From Bryobacterales bacterium (GTDB lineage: Bacteria > Acidobacteriota > Terriglobia > Bryobacterales > Bryobacteraceae), in the NCBI GenBank assembly GCA_027452065.1, contig DAIDHC010000231.1:1-37232 (forward strand): 37,232 bases of DNA, in the 5' to 3' direction. Of this stretch, positions 1-8,642 are shown in pieces. A model generated the notes under the pieces. It searched no databases and was not told the DNA's origin. It saw only the letters and a list, made by a program, of their open reading frames with translations. A program made the translations under genes and the position numbers. Within the stretch, counting starts at the first letter, position 1. Each line of letters starts with the position of its first letter.

Positions 1-44
1 GCGCGCCAAACTCGAACGCTTCTTGGTTACACTGTGTCATAGCG

Positions 45-110
45 AAAGCCGCTGCCTCCTTGGCTCTAACTGCTGTGTGGAAACTCAGTTATGCCAGAAG
101 CAGCGGCTTT
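45..110 (+). terminator. Inverted repeat with T-run, possible terminator
   Basis: An 11-bp perfect inverted repeat (AAAGCCGCTGC at 45-55, GCAGCGGCTTT at 100-110) is followed on the plus strand by two more T, making a run of five. The 44-nt loop is long for a simple intrinsic terminator, so this could also be the end of a small structured RNA or of a small repeat element. It would end a plus-strand transcript arriving from outside the window. The symmetry is seen directly; the function is inferred. Confidence 0.4.
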
Positions 111-175
111 TTGCTAGTCCCTGTGTGAGAAATCGCGGCTAGTCGCCGGCCGGTCCGCGACGCCGGGCACCGGCC

Positions 176-207
176 CCTCCGAAGCCGGTTACTCCCGGCA
201 TCGGAGG
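176..207 (-). terminator. Hairpin downstream of the cytochrome operon
   Basis: A compact stem-loop: CCTCCGA (176-182) pairs with TCGGAGG (201-207) and GCCGG (184-188) pairs with CCGGC (195-199), with one A/A mismatch and a 6-nt loop. It lies 47 bp beyond the stop codon of the minus-strand multihaem cytochrome gene, where a transcript end is expected. No T-run follows on the minus strand, so it may act as a 3'-end stabiliser or a Rho-assisted terminator rather than a classical intrinsic one. Confidence 0.45.
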
Positions 208-253
208 CGTGCGGAGGTGCTTTCCGCCAGCGGAAGAGTCGGCGCCTGCCGCT

Positions 254-1735
254 CTACCGGCCCTTGCCGCCCGGGCCTTTGCCTTCGGCCGGAGGTTCGG
301 GGGCGAGGCCGAGGCCGCTCAGGATCTTCGGCGAGGATTCGTCCATGGCGATCAGGTTGTGGCAGGTGCCGCAGTCCTGGCCCATGGCGCGGCCGGCGGT
401 GGCCTTGAACCGGTCGTCGTGGCAGCGGAAGCAGCCGGGCGCGTCGGTGTGGCCCAGGAAATTGGCGTGCGTTCCCCAGGTCACCTTCATGTCGGGGAAC
501 ACGTTGTGGGCGTAAATGGCGGCGACGATCTGGCCCATCCGCGCGATGTCGCTGCGCCGGGTTTGGGAAAGGCCGGGCTGGCTCGATTGATAGAACGCGG
601 CCAGTTGGGCCGGAATCTGGCGGGCTGCTTCTTCATGGCTGGCGTAGTCCGCCTTTAACAACTGCATGGCTTCTTTCTTGGCGAAGGGAAGGTCGGCCGG
701 AATGCTGCCCGCCGAGAAGGCCGCGTCGAGCGCCCGGCCGGGCATCTCAAACGTGTGAGCCGGGCGGTTGTGGCAGTCCATGCAATCCATCGGGCGGGTG
801 GCGAGGCCCTCGGCGGCCGGCTTGTCGGAGGCTGTGTAGACGGTGGTCCGGCCTGCGTTCGAGTATTCGATACGCCGGATGTCCTCGCGCTTGTCGCCGC
901 TGTAGGCGTAGCGGATGGAGACCCCGGCGGCCAGGTGGGCGCCGTGGATCCCGCGTCCGGAAGCCCCGCTGCCGACGTGGACCAGCAGCACCGTCTCGGT
1001 CAGCGTGTTGGTGGCGTCCTCGGCGTAGGAGGGAACGACGCGAAGTACATCGCCGACGTCGAGGTTGGGGGAATGGCACTCGAGGCAGACCTGGTTGGCG
1101 TCGGGCATCGTTTGCACCGGCGCGGGGATGGGCCGGGCGTAGTCGCCGGTGATGACGCCCACCAGTTGGTTCATGCCGCGCAATTTCGCCGTGGCGAACC
1201 CAACGGGGCCGGGCGCGATATGGCAGGAGGCGCAGGCGACGTGCGAATGCGGCCCGCGGGTGTAAGCAGTGTACTCGGGGCGCATCGGCGTGTGACAGGT
1301 CTGGCCGCAGAACTGGGCGCCTTCCATATAGTGCATCGCGCCGGTGGTGAGCTGGCCGGCGATGAGCACGTTCACCATCGTGGCGACGGCGATGAAGATG
1401 ACCAGTTGGCGAATGGCAGGCTGGTCGAAACTAATGGCGGGAAAGATGGATGGAAGGGTGCCGCGGACGCGGCGCCGGTGACGGGTCCAAACAATTCCGG
1501 CCGGGATCAACAACAGGCCGAGGAAAAACACCAGCGGCAGGAGGAAGAAAGTTAATAGGCCGAGGTAGGGACCACCCTCGATGCCGGAGACAAGATGGGG
1601 AAGGAGAAACAGCCAGGAAACACCGGCGGCGCTGACCAGAAACACGCCGGTCTGGCTGATCCAATTTCCGGACAGGAAAACCAATGGCGCGACGATCGCG
1701 CGCCACCGGTTGGATGAGGGGTCTGGATTTGGCAT
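254..1735 (-). CDS. Membrane-anchored hexahaem cytochrome c, NapC/NirT-like
   Basis: 493 residues. Three hydrophobic helices (about 20-50, 56-84 and 108-130) precede a long periplasmic region with six c-type haem attachment motifs: one CX3CH (CGQTCH, 143-148) and five CXXCH at 168, 217, 318, 435 and 455. The first two, with the intervening M-x-PEY and PHS residues, resemble the start of NapC/NirT/NrfH quinol-oxidising cytochromes, in which the CX3CH variant is known. The likely role is electron transfer from the quinone pool to a periplasmic acceptor; the acceptor cannot be named from this sequence. The C-terminus is Gly/Pro/Lys-rich. The gene lies 47 bp downstream of a small monohaem protein gene on the same strand, probably co-transcribed. 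The ATG at 1735 has only a weak Shine-Dalgarno sequence. No terminal reductase is adjacent inside the window. Confidence 0.85.
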   Translation of the reverse strand: MPNPDPSSNRWRAIVAPLVFLSGNWISQTGVFLVSAAGVSWLFLLPHLVSGIEGGPYLGLLTFFLLPLVFFLGLLLIPAGIVWTRHRRRVRGTLPSIFPAISFDQPAIRQLVIFIAVATMVNVLIAGQLTTGAMHYMEGAQFCGQTCHTPMRPEYTAYTRGPHSHVACASCHIAPGPVGFATAKLRGMNQLVGVITGDYARPIPAPVQTMPDANQVCLECHSPNLDVGDVLRVVPSYAEDATNTLTETVLLVHVGSGASGRGIHGAHLAAGVSIRYAYSGDKREDIRRIEYSNAGRTTVYTASDKPAAEGLATRPMDCMDCHNRPAHTFEMPGRALDAAFSAGSIPADLPFAKKEAMQLLKADYASHEEAARQIPAQLAAFYQSSQPGLSQTRRSDIARMGQIVAAIYAHNVFPDMKVTWGTHANFLGHTDAPGCFRCHDDRFKATAGRAMGQDCGTCHNLIAMDESSPKILSGLGLAPEPPAEGKGPGGKGR

Positions 1736-1782
1736 GCCAAGCGCTTCGCAGCACGATCATCGCCACGAAGCGGGAGCTTTCA

Positions 1783-1998
1783 CTACTTCTTTTCCTCGTA
1801 GCCGGTCAGGGAGTGGTCGTGTGCTTTGTAGTAGTCCCCGGCCGCGGTGAGCTTCTTCGGGTTGCCATTAACATGGCAGTAGACGCACTTTTTGCCTTCC
1901 TTCTTGGCGTATTCGGGCTTGGCGAACGATGTGCGGGACATGGAAAAGACGCCCGCGAACAGTATCATGACGGGGATTACGAATCGCATCCGTTTCAT
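1783..1998 (-). CDS. Small secreted monohaem cytochrome-like protein
   Basis: 71 residues. A basic N-terminus and hydrophobic core (about 5-22) ending near TSFA look like a Sec signal peptide. The mature part holds one CVYCH motif (residues 38-42) and a His-rich, Lys-rich tail, consistent with one covalently bound haem. It is too short for a classical class I cytochrome c fold and no distal Met ligand is obvious. It is the first gene of a minus-strand pair with the hexahaem membrane cytochrome and may be its soluble partner or an assembly factor; that is inference from position. An internal ATG at codon 4 is an alternative start. No named family was recognised. Confidence 0.7.
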   Translation of the reverse strand: MKRMRFVIPVMILFAGVFSMSRTSFAKPEYAKKEGKKCVYCHVNGNPKKLTAAGDYYKAHDHSLTGYEEKK

Positions 1999-2164
1999 GA
2001 GCCCAGCTTAGCCCAAGGCCCGCTCCGAGACAAGGCTCAACCAGGGGAAACTGAGTGTGGGTTAAATTGCGCGTCCAGGTGGGTTGTTTGACGCACGGAA
2101 AACGTCGGGCGAGGGAATGCCGGTGATTTCGCCCGCCTTCGGCTACAATCGGACTCGGCAAATC

Positions 2165-2758
2165 ATGCGGCTGAAGATTGTTCAGACGGGCGAACCGGTG
2201 TTGCGGCGGGCGGCGAGGGAATTGACCTCGGCCGAGATCGCCGAGCCGGCGACCAGGGGCCTGATCGAGTGGATGAGGGAGACGATGCGGGACGCGCCGG
2301 GTGTCGGGCTGGCGGCGCCGCAGGTGGGTGTTGGGCTGAGGCTGGCGGTGATCGAGGACCGGGAGGATTTTCTCCGCGCGCTCGATCCGGCGGTGCTGGC
2401 CGAGCGGGAGCGGGAGCCGGTGAGCTTTCAGGTGCTGATCAATCCGCGGATCACGAGCCGGTCGGCGGAGGAGGCGGAGTTTTTCGAGGGCTGCCTGAGC
2501 GTGGCCGGCTACAGCGCGCTGGTGCGGCGGTCGCGGCGGGTGGAAGTGGAGTGTCTGGACGAAGAGGGGCGCCCGCGGCGCATCGAAGCCTCGGGCTGGT
2601 ATGCGCGGATCCTGCAGCATGAGATCGACCATCTGGATGGGACGCTGTACCTGGACCGGATGGAGCCGCGGTCGTTCACGACGACGGAGAACCTGACGCG
2701 GCATTGGGGCTCGATGCCGGTGGCCTCGGTGCGGGAAGCGCTGGGGCTGAAGGGCTGA
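2165..2758 (+). CDS. def: Peptide deformylase
   Basis: 197 residues. All three deformylase signatures are present: GVGLAAPQ (46-53), EGCLSV (108-113) with the metal-binding Cys110, and QHEIDHLDG (151-159) with metal ligands His152 and His156 and catalytic Glu153. The enzyme removes the N-formyl group from nascent proteins in the cytoplasm. It is longer than E. coli Def (about 168 residues), mainly through an insertion around residues 65-86. The ATG at 2165 was chosen because homology begins there; the same frame stays open upstream to 2084 without recognisable sequence. A -10-like TACAAT at 2144-2149 lies 15 bp before the start. Methionyl-tRNA formyltransferase, a common neighbour elsewhere, is absent. 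The gene converges with the TPR/HTH gene, 6 bp separating the stops. Confidence 0.95.
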   Translation: MRLKIVQTGEPVLRRAARELTSAEIAEPATRGLIEWMRETMRDAPGVGLAAPQVGVGLRLAVIEDREDFLRALDPAVLAEREREPVSFQVLINPRITSRSAEEAEFFEGCLSVAGYSALVRRSRRVEVECLDEEGRPRRIEASGWYARILQHEIDHLDGTLYLDRMEPRSFTTTENLTRHWGSMPVASVREALGLKG

Positions 2759-2764
2759 GGCGGC

Positions 2765-4456
2765 TCAGTCGCGCCCGCCGGGCCGTTCCTTGAGCATGCC
2801 CACCTTGTGCAGGATGCGCCGGACCTTTTTCGGCGAAACCGAGAGGCGCGCGGCGACGCGGGCGATCTTGCGGTCCTCGTGCTCCCAGATTTTGGGGATG
2901 ATAAGTTCGGCGAACTCGTCGGAGACCTGGCGGAAGGTTTTATCGCCCACCTCGCCCTGGGACCAGGCGCGAAGCGTGGCGTCGATGCTACCGGTGACGA
3001 GGAGCTTGGATTTGAGGGCCTGAAGCTCGTCCCAGAGATAGTCGTAGTCGTCGGGCTTGAGCAGCGCCGAGGCCTGGCTGCAGCACTGGGAGGCGGCGTC
3101 GCGGGCGTTGAAGAAGGGCAGGCAAAGGGTCAGGCCTTCCCAGGTGTAGGCGCGGGCCAGAAGCCAGCGGTTCTGGGTGTGTTTGGCGGCCTCGACGGCG
3201 TCGCGGGCGAACTCGCGGGCGAGCTGGGCGTGGCGGCCGGGGTGCGAGCCCTCCTCGATGCCCTCGTCGAGCTTGGTGTGTTCGACCATGCACTGGAGGA
3301 TGCGGGCGCGCGACATGAGAATGTAGTCCTGTTTGGACTGGCCGAGCTCGAAGGCCTCGAGAGCTTCGGCGCCGGCCTGGTCGAGCTCGCCGCCGTCCAG
3401 GAACAGGTAGCCGCGGTCGATGCGCACCATGCCGTTGCCGCGGTGGTGATGAAGCTGGTGGTAGATTCCGGCGGCTTCGGCGAGGTGGGCGAGCGACTCC
3501 TGGCGAAGTTCCTCGAAGCGCCGGCGGTAGCCGGCCTCGGCGGCGGTATCGCCATGCTTGAAGCCGGGGGGAAGCCCGCGCGTGGCGTCCCGGCGGCGCG
3601 TGACGGCGGTGTCGACGCGCTTGCCGATCTGGAGAGCGATGAGGCGTTTGACGGTGGCGATGTTGGCCAGGGTGCGGGCGTAGTTGCGGTGCTTGGGATC
3701 GCGGCGCCGGTACCACTCGATCGCCTTGCCGAAGTGTTCGAGCGAGGCGTCGTGCCGGCCCTCGCGCCGCGCCATGCGGCCGTAGGCGGACTGGATGTTG
3801 CCGAGCGTGATGAAGTCGTCGGTTTCCAGAAGCACCGCTTCGGCTTCCTGCAGAGTGCGCATCGACTCTTTGTACTTGCCCTTCTGGAAATACAGCCAGC
3901 TTTCGAGCGTGCGCATGACGGCGGCCATGGCGGGGTAGCCGAACTCGGCGGCGATCTCGCGGCCGCGAATGGTGCAGTCCAGCGCCTCGTCGTATTCGGC
4001 CTGATAGCGGCGGCAGCGGCCCTTCCAGAAATGGGCCAGGGCGATGAGCTCGCGGTCGCTCGACTCCTCGCCGGCGGCGAGAATGAAATCGAAGTGGCGG
4101 ACGGCGAGGTCCTGGTCCTCATCCGACATGGCCACCATGCCTTCGGCCATGCGGATCTGGAGGTAGTCGCTGAGCGGGAGGGCATGGCGGCGCTCGGGCG
4201 GGAAGCGCTGGAGCAGGGTGCGGACAAGCTCGGGGCTCGCATAGCCCATGTCCACCCAGCGGGCGACGGTGGCCAGGCACGCGGCCGCGCCGGGCGTCGA
4301 GCCGTCCAGGGAGTCAAGCAGCTTGCGGTGATCGTCGAGAAACTTCATTCCGCTCGAAACGCGGCGCATCACAAGGTCGTCGTGCAGACGGGCGACGAAC
4401 TCCTCGCGGACCGACGGACGGACCGCTTCGATCGGGGACACAGCCAAACGGGGCAC
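2765..4456 (-). CDS. TPR protein with C-terminal Fis-type helix-turn-helix
   Basis: 563 residues, starting at a GTG preceded by a good GGGAGG Shine-Dalgarno sequence. Most of the protein is helical and repeat-like (about residues 90-480), with Ala/Leu/Tyr spacing typical of tetratricopeptide repeats. The last 35 residues (about 528-556, containing the stretch IARVAARLSVSPKKVRRIL) look like a Fis/NtrC-type DNA-binding helix-turn-helix. No AAA+ or receiver domain is visible. It lies 14 bp downstream of malate synthase on the same strand and is very probably co-transcribed. The combination suggests a cytoplasmic regulator whose TPR part senses a protein or ligand; what it controls is unknown. 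Low-scoring TPR arrays are also found in MalT/LuxR-type sensors, but a LuxR-type HTH is not evident. Confidence 0.75.
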   Translation of the reverse strand: MPRLAVSPIEAVRPSVREEFVARLHDDLVMRRVSSGMKFLDDHRKLLDSLDGSTPGAAACLATVARWVDMGYASPELVRTLLQRFPPERRHALPLSDYLQIRMAEGMVAMSDEDQDLAVRHFDFILAAGEESSDRELIALAHFWKGRCRRYQAEYDEALDCTIRGREIAAEFGYPAMAAVMRTLESWLYFQKGKYKESMRTLQEAEAVLLETDDFITLGNIQSAYGRMARREGRHDASLEHFGKAIEWYRRRDPKHRNYARTLANIATVKRLIALQIGKRVDTAVTRRRDATRGLPPGFKHGDTAAEAGYRRRFEELRQESLAHLAEAAGIYHQLHHHRGNGMVRIDRGYLFLDGGELDQAGAEALEAFELGQSKQDYILMSRARILQCMVEHTKLDEGIEEGSHPGRHAQLAREFARDAVEAAKHTQNRWLLARAYTWEGLTLCLPFFNARDAASQCCSQASALLKPDDYDYLWDELQALKSKLLVTGSIDATLRAWSQGEVGDKTFRQVSDEFAELIIPKIWEHEDRKIARVAARLSVSPKKVRRILHKVGMLKERPGGRD

Positions 4457-4470
4457 GGAAACCTCCCTGT

Positions 4471-6072
4471 CTAATCGAGATGCTCGTAGGCGGCCAGAGT
4501 GAGAAATTCTGGAAATTCCGCGGCGAACAGAAGCTGGTCAAACAGCAGGGCGGCGAGGTGGAAGCGGCCTTCCTCGAAGCGCGCCATGCCGATTTCGGAG
4601 CGGAGCTTGTCCACCTGTTCGTGCAGAGCGTGCTCGACCAGCGGGCGGGTGACGGTGCGGCCGTCCTCCAAGCGGGCGCCGTGGCGGAGCCACTGCCAGA
4701 TCTGGGCGCGGCAGATTTCGGCCGTTGCGGCGTCTTCCATCAGGTTGTAGATCGGCACGCAACCCGAGCCCCGGAGCCAGGCTTCCAGATACTGGAGGCC
4801 GACGTCGAGGTTCCAGCGCAGGCCTTCCTCGGTGATGGTTCCCTCGGGCGTCTGGAGCAGATCGGCGGCCGTGACGTTGGTGTAGGGGCCGCGGCGGTTG
4901 ATCTGATTGGCGTGGTGCATGTGATCGTCGAAAACGGCCTTGGCGACGGGAACGAGGCCGGGATGCGCGACCCAGGTGCCGTCGTGGCCGAGGCGCACTT
5001 CGCGGAGCTTGTCCTGGCGCACTTTTTCGAGAGCCCGCTCGTTGGCCGCCGGGTCGTGCCGGATGGGGACCTGCGCCGCCATGCCGCCCATGGCGTGGAT
5101 GCCGCGTTTGTGACAGGTCTGGATGAGCAGCTCGACGTAGGAGTTGAGGAAGTGCCGGTCCATGGTGACCTGGCTGCGGTTGGGAAGCGTGTAGGCGCTG
5201 TGCTTGCTGAGCTTTTTGATGAAGCTGAAGATATAGTCCCAGCGGCCGCAGTTCAGGCCGGCGGAATGCTCGCGCAGCTCCCACAGGATCTCGTCCATCT
5301 CAAAGGAAGCGAGGATCGTCTCGATGAGAACGGTGGCGCGGATGGAGCCGCGCGGGATCCCCAGGCGATTCTGCGCGAAGACGAAGACGTCGTTCCAGAG
5401 ACGGGCTTCAAGGTGGCTCTCGAGCTTGGGCAGGTAAAAATAAGGGCCGCTGCCGCGGGCCAGAAGCTCGGCGGCGTTGTGAAAGAAATAGAGGCCGAAG
5501 TCGAACAGGGACGCCGAAATCGGCTTGCCGCCGGCGAGCACGTGCTTTTCCACCATGTGCCAGCCGCGGGGCCGGACAAACAGCACCGCCGGGTTGGCGC
5601 CCAGGCGGTAGGCCTTGCCCTCGGGGCTGTCGTAGGTGATGGAGCCGCGGACGGCATCGCGGAGGTTGATCTGGCCCTCGATGTTGTTTTGCCAGGTCGG
5701 GCTGTTGGCGTCCTCCAGATCGGCCATGAAGACGTTGGCGCCGCTGTTGAGGGCGTTGATGATCATCTTCCGGTCCACCGGGCCGGTGATCTCCACGCGC
5801 CGGTCTTCGAGGTCATGGGGAATCGGAGCCACCTTCCACGTTCCGGCGCGAACCGAGGCTGTTTCCGGCAGAAAGTCGGGCAGGCGCCCGGCGTCGAGCT
5901 CGGCCTGGCGAATTTTGCGCTGGGCCAGCAGTTCCTGCCGCCGGGGCTCGAACTCGGCCGAAAGCTCGGCGAGGAAACGCATTGCCGGGGCGGTCAGGAT
6001 CTCGTTTTGGCAGGAGAGCGGTGGGGTCGAAGTGACAGAGATGTCGTCAACGGGGACTCGGGATGTGGACAT
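4471..6072 (-). CDS. aceB: Malate synthase A
   Basis: 533 residues, matching the usual length of the A isoform. It condenses glyoxylate with acetyl-CoA to malate in the glyoxylate cycle. Family features include the N-terminal E-T-A-S-V-R segment, the [10 protein letters not shown] stretch followed by Q-x-N-L-R-D, the catalytic-barrel segment [23 protein letters not shown], and the C-terminal [10 protein letters not shown] region carrying the catalytic Asp. The ATG at 6072 was chosen by family length; the frame is open further upstream to 6312 but that part does not resemble malate synthase. A GCCCC-T5-GGGGC hairpin lies in the leader (6119-6133). Isocitrate lyase is not in the window. The following TPR/HTH gene begins 14 bp after the stop. 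Confidence 0.95.
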   Translation of the reverse strand: MSTSRVPVDDISVTSTPPLSCQNEILTAPAMRFLAELSAEFEPRRQELLAQRKIRQAELDAGRLPDFLPETASVRAGTWKVAPIPHDLEDRRVEITGPVDRKMIINALNSGANVFMADLEDANSPTWQNNIEGQINLRDAVRGSITYDSPEGKAYRLGANPAVLFVRPRGWHMVEKHVLAGGKPISASLFDFGLYFFHNAAELLARGSGPYFYLPKLESHLEARLWNDVFVFAQNRLGIPRGSIRATVLIETILASFEMDEILWELREHSAGLNCGRWDYIFSFIKKLSKHSAYTLPNRSQVTMDRHFLNSYVELLIQTCHKRGIHAMGGMAAQVPIRHDPAANERALEKVRQDKLREVRLGHDGTWVAHPGLVPVAKAVFDDHMHHANQINRRGPYTNVTAADLLQTPEGTITEEGLRWNLDVGLQYLEAWLRGSGCVPIYNLMEDAATAEICRAQIWQWLRHGARLEDGRTVTRPLVEHALHEQVDKLRSEIGMARFEEGRFHLAALLFDQLLFAAEFPEFLTLAAYEHLD

Positions 6073-6389
6073 GTTCAGCGTCTCGATCCACAATCGTATC
6101 GCAAATCGGGTACAAGATGCCCCTTTTTGGGGCTGAAATGGCCCATCAAAGCGGCTTTTGGGCGGCAAATTGCACCATTTTAAGAGTTCGATTGGGCCGG
6201 TTCGGCTGCCTGGAATGGGAGGGAGAAGGGGGCCCGGGAAGAGAGGAGTCGCCAGGAGGGCGGAAGGTGAAACGAATGGGACGAAACGACCCACCAAGAC
6301 GAACCGGCCCATGGGATTTGCTCACAGTCGATCTTTTCGCTTATGTTAACAGTGTGTTAACGGGGCTAATCGCCCCGTAAGCGACGTTT
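6073..6389. other. Divergent intergenic region, aceB / adk
   Basis: This 317-bp gap separates malate synthase (-) from adenylate kinase (+) and no convincing gene was found in it. Near the aceB side is a perfect 5-bp hairpin (GCCCC/GGGGC, 6119-6133). Near the adk side two copies of the palindrome GTTAAC occur 5 bp apart (6345-6350 and 6356-6361), a possible operator, followed by a 6-bp hairpin at 6361-6377. The middle is purine-rich. No consensus promoter stands out on either strand, although a weak TACGAT (-10-like, minus strand, 6093-6098) precedes aceB. Confidence 0.5.
6361..6377 (+). promoter_or_regulatory. Leader hairpin just upstream of adenylate kinase
   Basis: CGGGGC (6361-6366) pairs with GCCCCG (6372-6377) around a 5-nt TAATC loop, 12 bp before the adk ATG. 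No Shine-Dalgarno sequence is visible between hairpin and ATG. The sequence right after the stem, a purine followed by TAAGC, resembles the arrangement before fabD (27616-27640). A role in translation initiation or mRNA 5'-end protection is inference. Confidence 0.4.
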
Positions 6390-7088
6390 ATGGAAAATCG
6401 TTTAAAATCTTACGGGCCGGGCGCGCCGGGGCGGGTCGTGGTGCTGCTCGGGCCGCCGGGATCGGGCAAGGGGACGCAAGGCCTGTATCTTGCTGAAATT
6501 CTTTCAGTTCCAGTCATTTCGACGGGAGAGATTCTGCGTGCCGAGTGCGCCCGGGAGACGGCTTCGGGGCGCGCCCTGCGGCAGTTGCTGGCGGACGGCG
6601 GACTGGCGAGCGACGAGACTGTGAACCGGCTGGTGGCGGCGCGTCTATCGGGCGGGGAGTGCGGAAACGGCTGTGTGCTGGACGGCTATCCGCGCACCGT
6701 GGCCCAGGCGGCGTTTCTGAATGACCTGCTGGCGGAGTTGGGGTTCGGCGAGCCGATGGTGCTGCATCTGGACGTGGCGGCCGAGGAGTTGACCCGGCGG
6801 CTGACCGGGCGGCGGCAGTGCCCGGCGTGCGGCCACTTGTACAACGTGTATTTCCGGCCGCCGCGGCGGAGCGGCGTGTGCGACTGGGACGGCGAAGCGC
6901 TGGTGCAGCGCGCCGACGACCGGGAGGAGATCGTGCGCCAACGGCTGGCGATCTATGAGGGGACGACGAAGCCGGTGATCGATTTCTACCGCGCGGGGGA
7001 CTATCGGCGGGTGATGGCGGGGCAAAGCGAGGCCGAGGTGAGGGAAGCGATCCAGGAAGCGCTGTTGCTGCCGGTGGCGGCGGGCTAG
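6390..7088 (+). CDS. adk: Adenylate kinase, zinc-binding LID type
   Basis: 232 residues. It interconverts ATP + AMP and 2 ADP. It has the P-loop GPPGSGKGT (21-29), the AMP-binding segment ISTGEILR (43-50), DGYPRT (98-103, usually DGFPRT) and the Q-R-A-D-D segment (173-177). The LID holds a zinc site of the Cys4-like class: C144, C147, C164 and D167 (C-x2-C-x16-C-x2-D), as in Bacillus adenylate kinase. It is slightly longer than usual (about 214-218) because of N-terminal residues. It stands alone rather than in a ribosomal-protein/secY operon. A GC hairpin precedes the start, and the stop codon overlaps that of the convergent permease gene in a shared CTAG. Confidence 0.93.
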   Translation: MENRLKSYGPGAPGRVVVLLGPPGSGKGTQGLYLAEILSVPVISTGEILRAECARETASGRALRQLLADGGLASDETVNRLVAARLSGGECGNGCVLDGYPRTVAQAAFLNDLLAELGFGEPMVLHLDVAAEELTRRLTGRRQCPACGHLYNVYFRPPRRSGVCDWDGEALVQRADDREEIVRQRLAIYEGTTKPVIDFYRAGDYRRVMAGQSEAEVREAIQEALLLPVAAG

Positions 7089-8488
7089 GAACGGCGGCGG
7101 GCGGTGGCGTAAAGCGCGGCGCCGGCGGCGTTGGTGAGGAGCACGAGGCCTCCGATTTTCGCCGCATATTGGCGGCGGCTGACGACGTCGACGATCGGGT
7201 AGACGGAAATCAGAAGCGAAACGAGGCTGGAAGCGAGGCCGGCGGCGGAGACGGCTTTCAGCCAGCCGGGGAGCCGGGCGCGCAGGCGGGGGTGTCCGAA
7301 GAGGGGGAGCGCAAACAGGGCCACGTAGGCGATGGCGTAGTGTGTGCTCGAGGCATTGGCGAGCAGTTGGTTGGCCTCCTGTTCGCGGACGCCGGCCATG
7401 CTGAGCAGGATGAGGATCATGACGACGGCGGCCACGAAAAGGATGGAGTTTACCGGGGTTCGCCGGCGGGGATGGAGACGGGTGATCCAGGCGGGGGCGA
7501 GGTTGTCCCAGCCGGCGGTCATGGGCAGGCGGGTGAGGCCGGTGAACAGCAGGCTGGCGCCGGCGATGGAGCGGGCGGCGAGCAGGACAATGGCCAGGGG
7601 AGCGAAGAGCGAGGCGGCGCCGAGGGCGAGGCGGAAGGTTTGGGGGATGGGCCCGATGAGGTCGATGGGCGCGGAGCCGGCGAAGGCGAGCACGGAGCTG
7701 GTGCCGAGGATGAACATCACGGCGATGAGGGGGGCGGAGATGAGGACGGACTGGCTGATGGTGCGGGCGGCGGAGCGGCACTCGCCAGCCAGGATGGCGA
7801 CGTATTCGAAGCCGCTGAGGGCGCCGGTGGTCATCTGGCCGAAGACGGCGAGGCTGAACCAGCTTACGGGCGGGGGCTGCCAGGGGAAGGCGTCGAAGTG
7901 GCGCAGCGAGCCGTGCCAGAGGGCCCAGGCGGGGAGCCCGAGCAGGATGACGTAGGCGGTGAGGATCATGACGCTGCCGGCGTTATGGAGGAGTTTGCTG
8001 GCGGCGAGGCCGCGGACGGCGACGGCGGCGATGCCGGCCATGACGACGGCGGTGATGGCGAAGGTGGCCAGGCGGCTGGCGGGGATCCAGGCGCCGGCGG
8101 GGCCGATCATATAGCCGATGTCGGTGGGGACGGTGAAGATGATGGCGCCGGTGCAAACCACGGCATAGACCCAGAGGTTCCAGGCGATGAGGAAGCCGGC
8201 GGCGGAGCCGAAGCCGGCCTTGGCCCACTGGTAGAGGCCGCCCTCTTCGGGCATGAGGCGGTTGAGGTGGATGACGACGGCGGCCAGGGGCAGGTAGAAC
8301 AGCAGCATGGCTCCGAGCCAGAAGGCGACATGGGCGCGGCCGAGGCGGGCGGCGACACCGACCCAGGAAGAGCCGACGACGCAGAGGACCTGGGCGAGGA
8401 CAAGGTCCGGCAGGCCGAGTTCGCGGCGCAGGGACGGGACGTGGCGTGTCCCGGCTCCGGAGACCGGAAGGGAAGGCGCCTGGGCCAT
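7085..8488 (-). CDS. APC-superfamily amino acid/polyamine permease
   Basis: 467 residues, almost wholly hydrophobic, with about 12 predicted membrane helices. The N-terminal part (GLPDLVLAQVLCVVGSSWVG) and the segment MPEEGGLYQWAKAGFG (about residues 78-93) are typical of the amino acid-polyamine-organocation family, where the P-x-x-G-G-x-Y motif sits in helix 3. It is an inner-membrane secondary transporter; the substrate cannot be told from sequence. The ATG at 8488 lies 154 bp from the divergent metX gene. The stop codon overlaps the adenylate kinase stop tail to tail. Confidence 0.85.
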   Translation of the reverse strand: MAQAPSLPVSGAGTRHVPSLRRELGLPDLVLAQVLCVVGSSWVGVAARLGRAHVAFWLGAMLLFYLPLAAVVIHLNRLMPEEGGLYQWAKAGFGSAAGFLIAWNLWVYAVVCTGAIIFTVPTDIGYMIGPAGAWIPASRLATFAITAVVMAGIAAVAVRGLAASKLLHNAGSVMILTAYVILLGLPAWALWHGSLRHFDAFPWQPPPVSWFSLAVFGQMTTGALSGFEYVAILAGECRSAARTISQSVLISAPLIAVMFILGTSSVLAFAGSAPIDLIGPIPQTFRLALGAASLFAPLAIVLLAARSIAGASLLFTGLTRLPMTAGWDNLAPAWITRLHPRRRTPVNSILFVAAVVMILILLSMAGVREQEANQLLANASSTHYAIAYVALFALPLFGHPRLRARLPGWLKAVSAAGLASSLVSLLISVYPIVDVVSRRQYAAKIGGLVLLTNAAGAALYATARRRS

Positions 8489-8642
8489 GGTCCATTGATG
8501 ATGACACAGGGCGGAGGAAGCGGCGATTCCGAGGGGCGGTGTGGGGGCGGTCCGCGGCGGCGGCGCGGGCTGGCGCCGGAGCGGGGCGGAATGCGCCTGC
8601 TAAAATGCAAGGAAAGTCCGCCGAGACTCCCGATGAAAAGCC

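Noticed and set aside
2807..6183. Two long plus-strand frames (2807-4474 and 4480-6183)
   Set aside because: Antisense to the TPR/HTH gene and malate synthase; Gly/Ala/Val-rich compositional shadows.
8489..8642. SAM riboswitch upstream of metX
   Set aside because: The leader shows no recognisable SAM-I, SAM-II or SAM-IV core; it is simply GC-rich.
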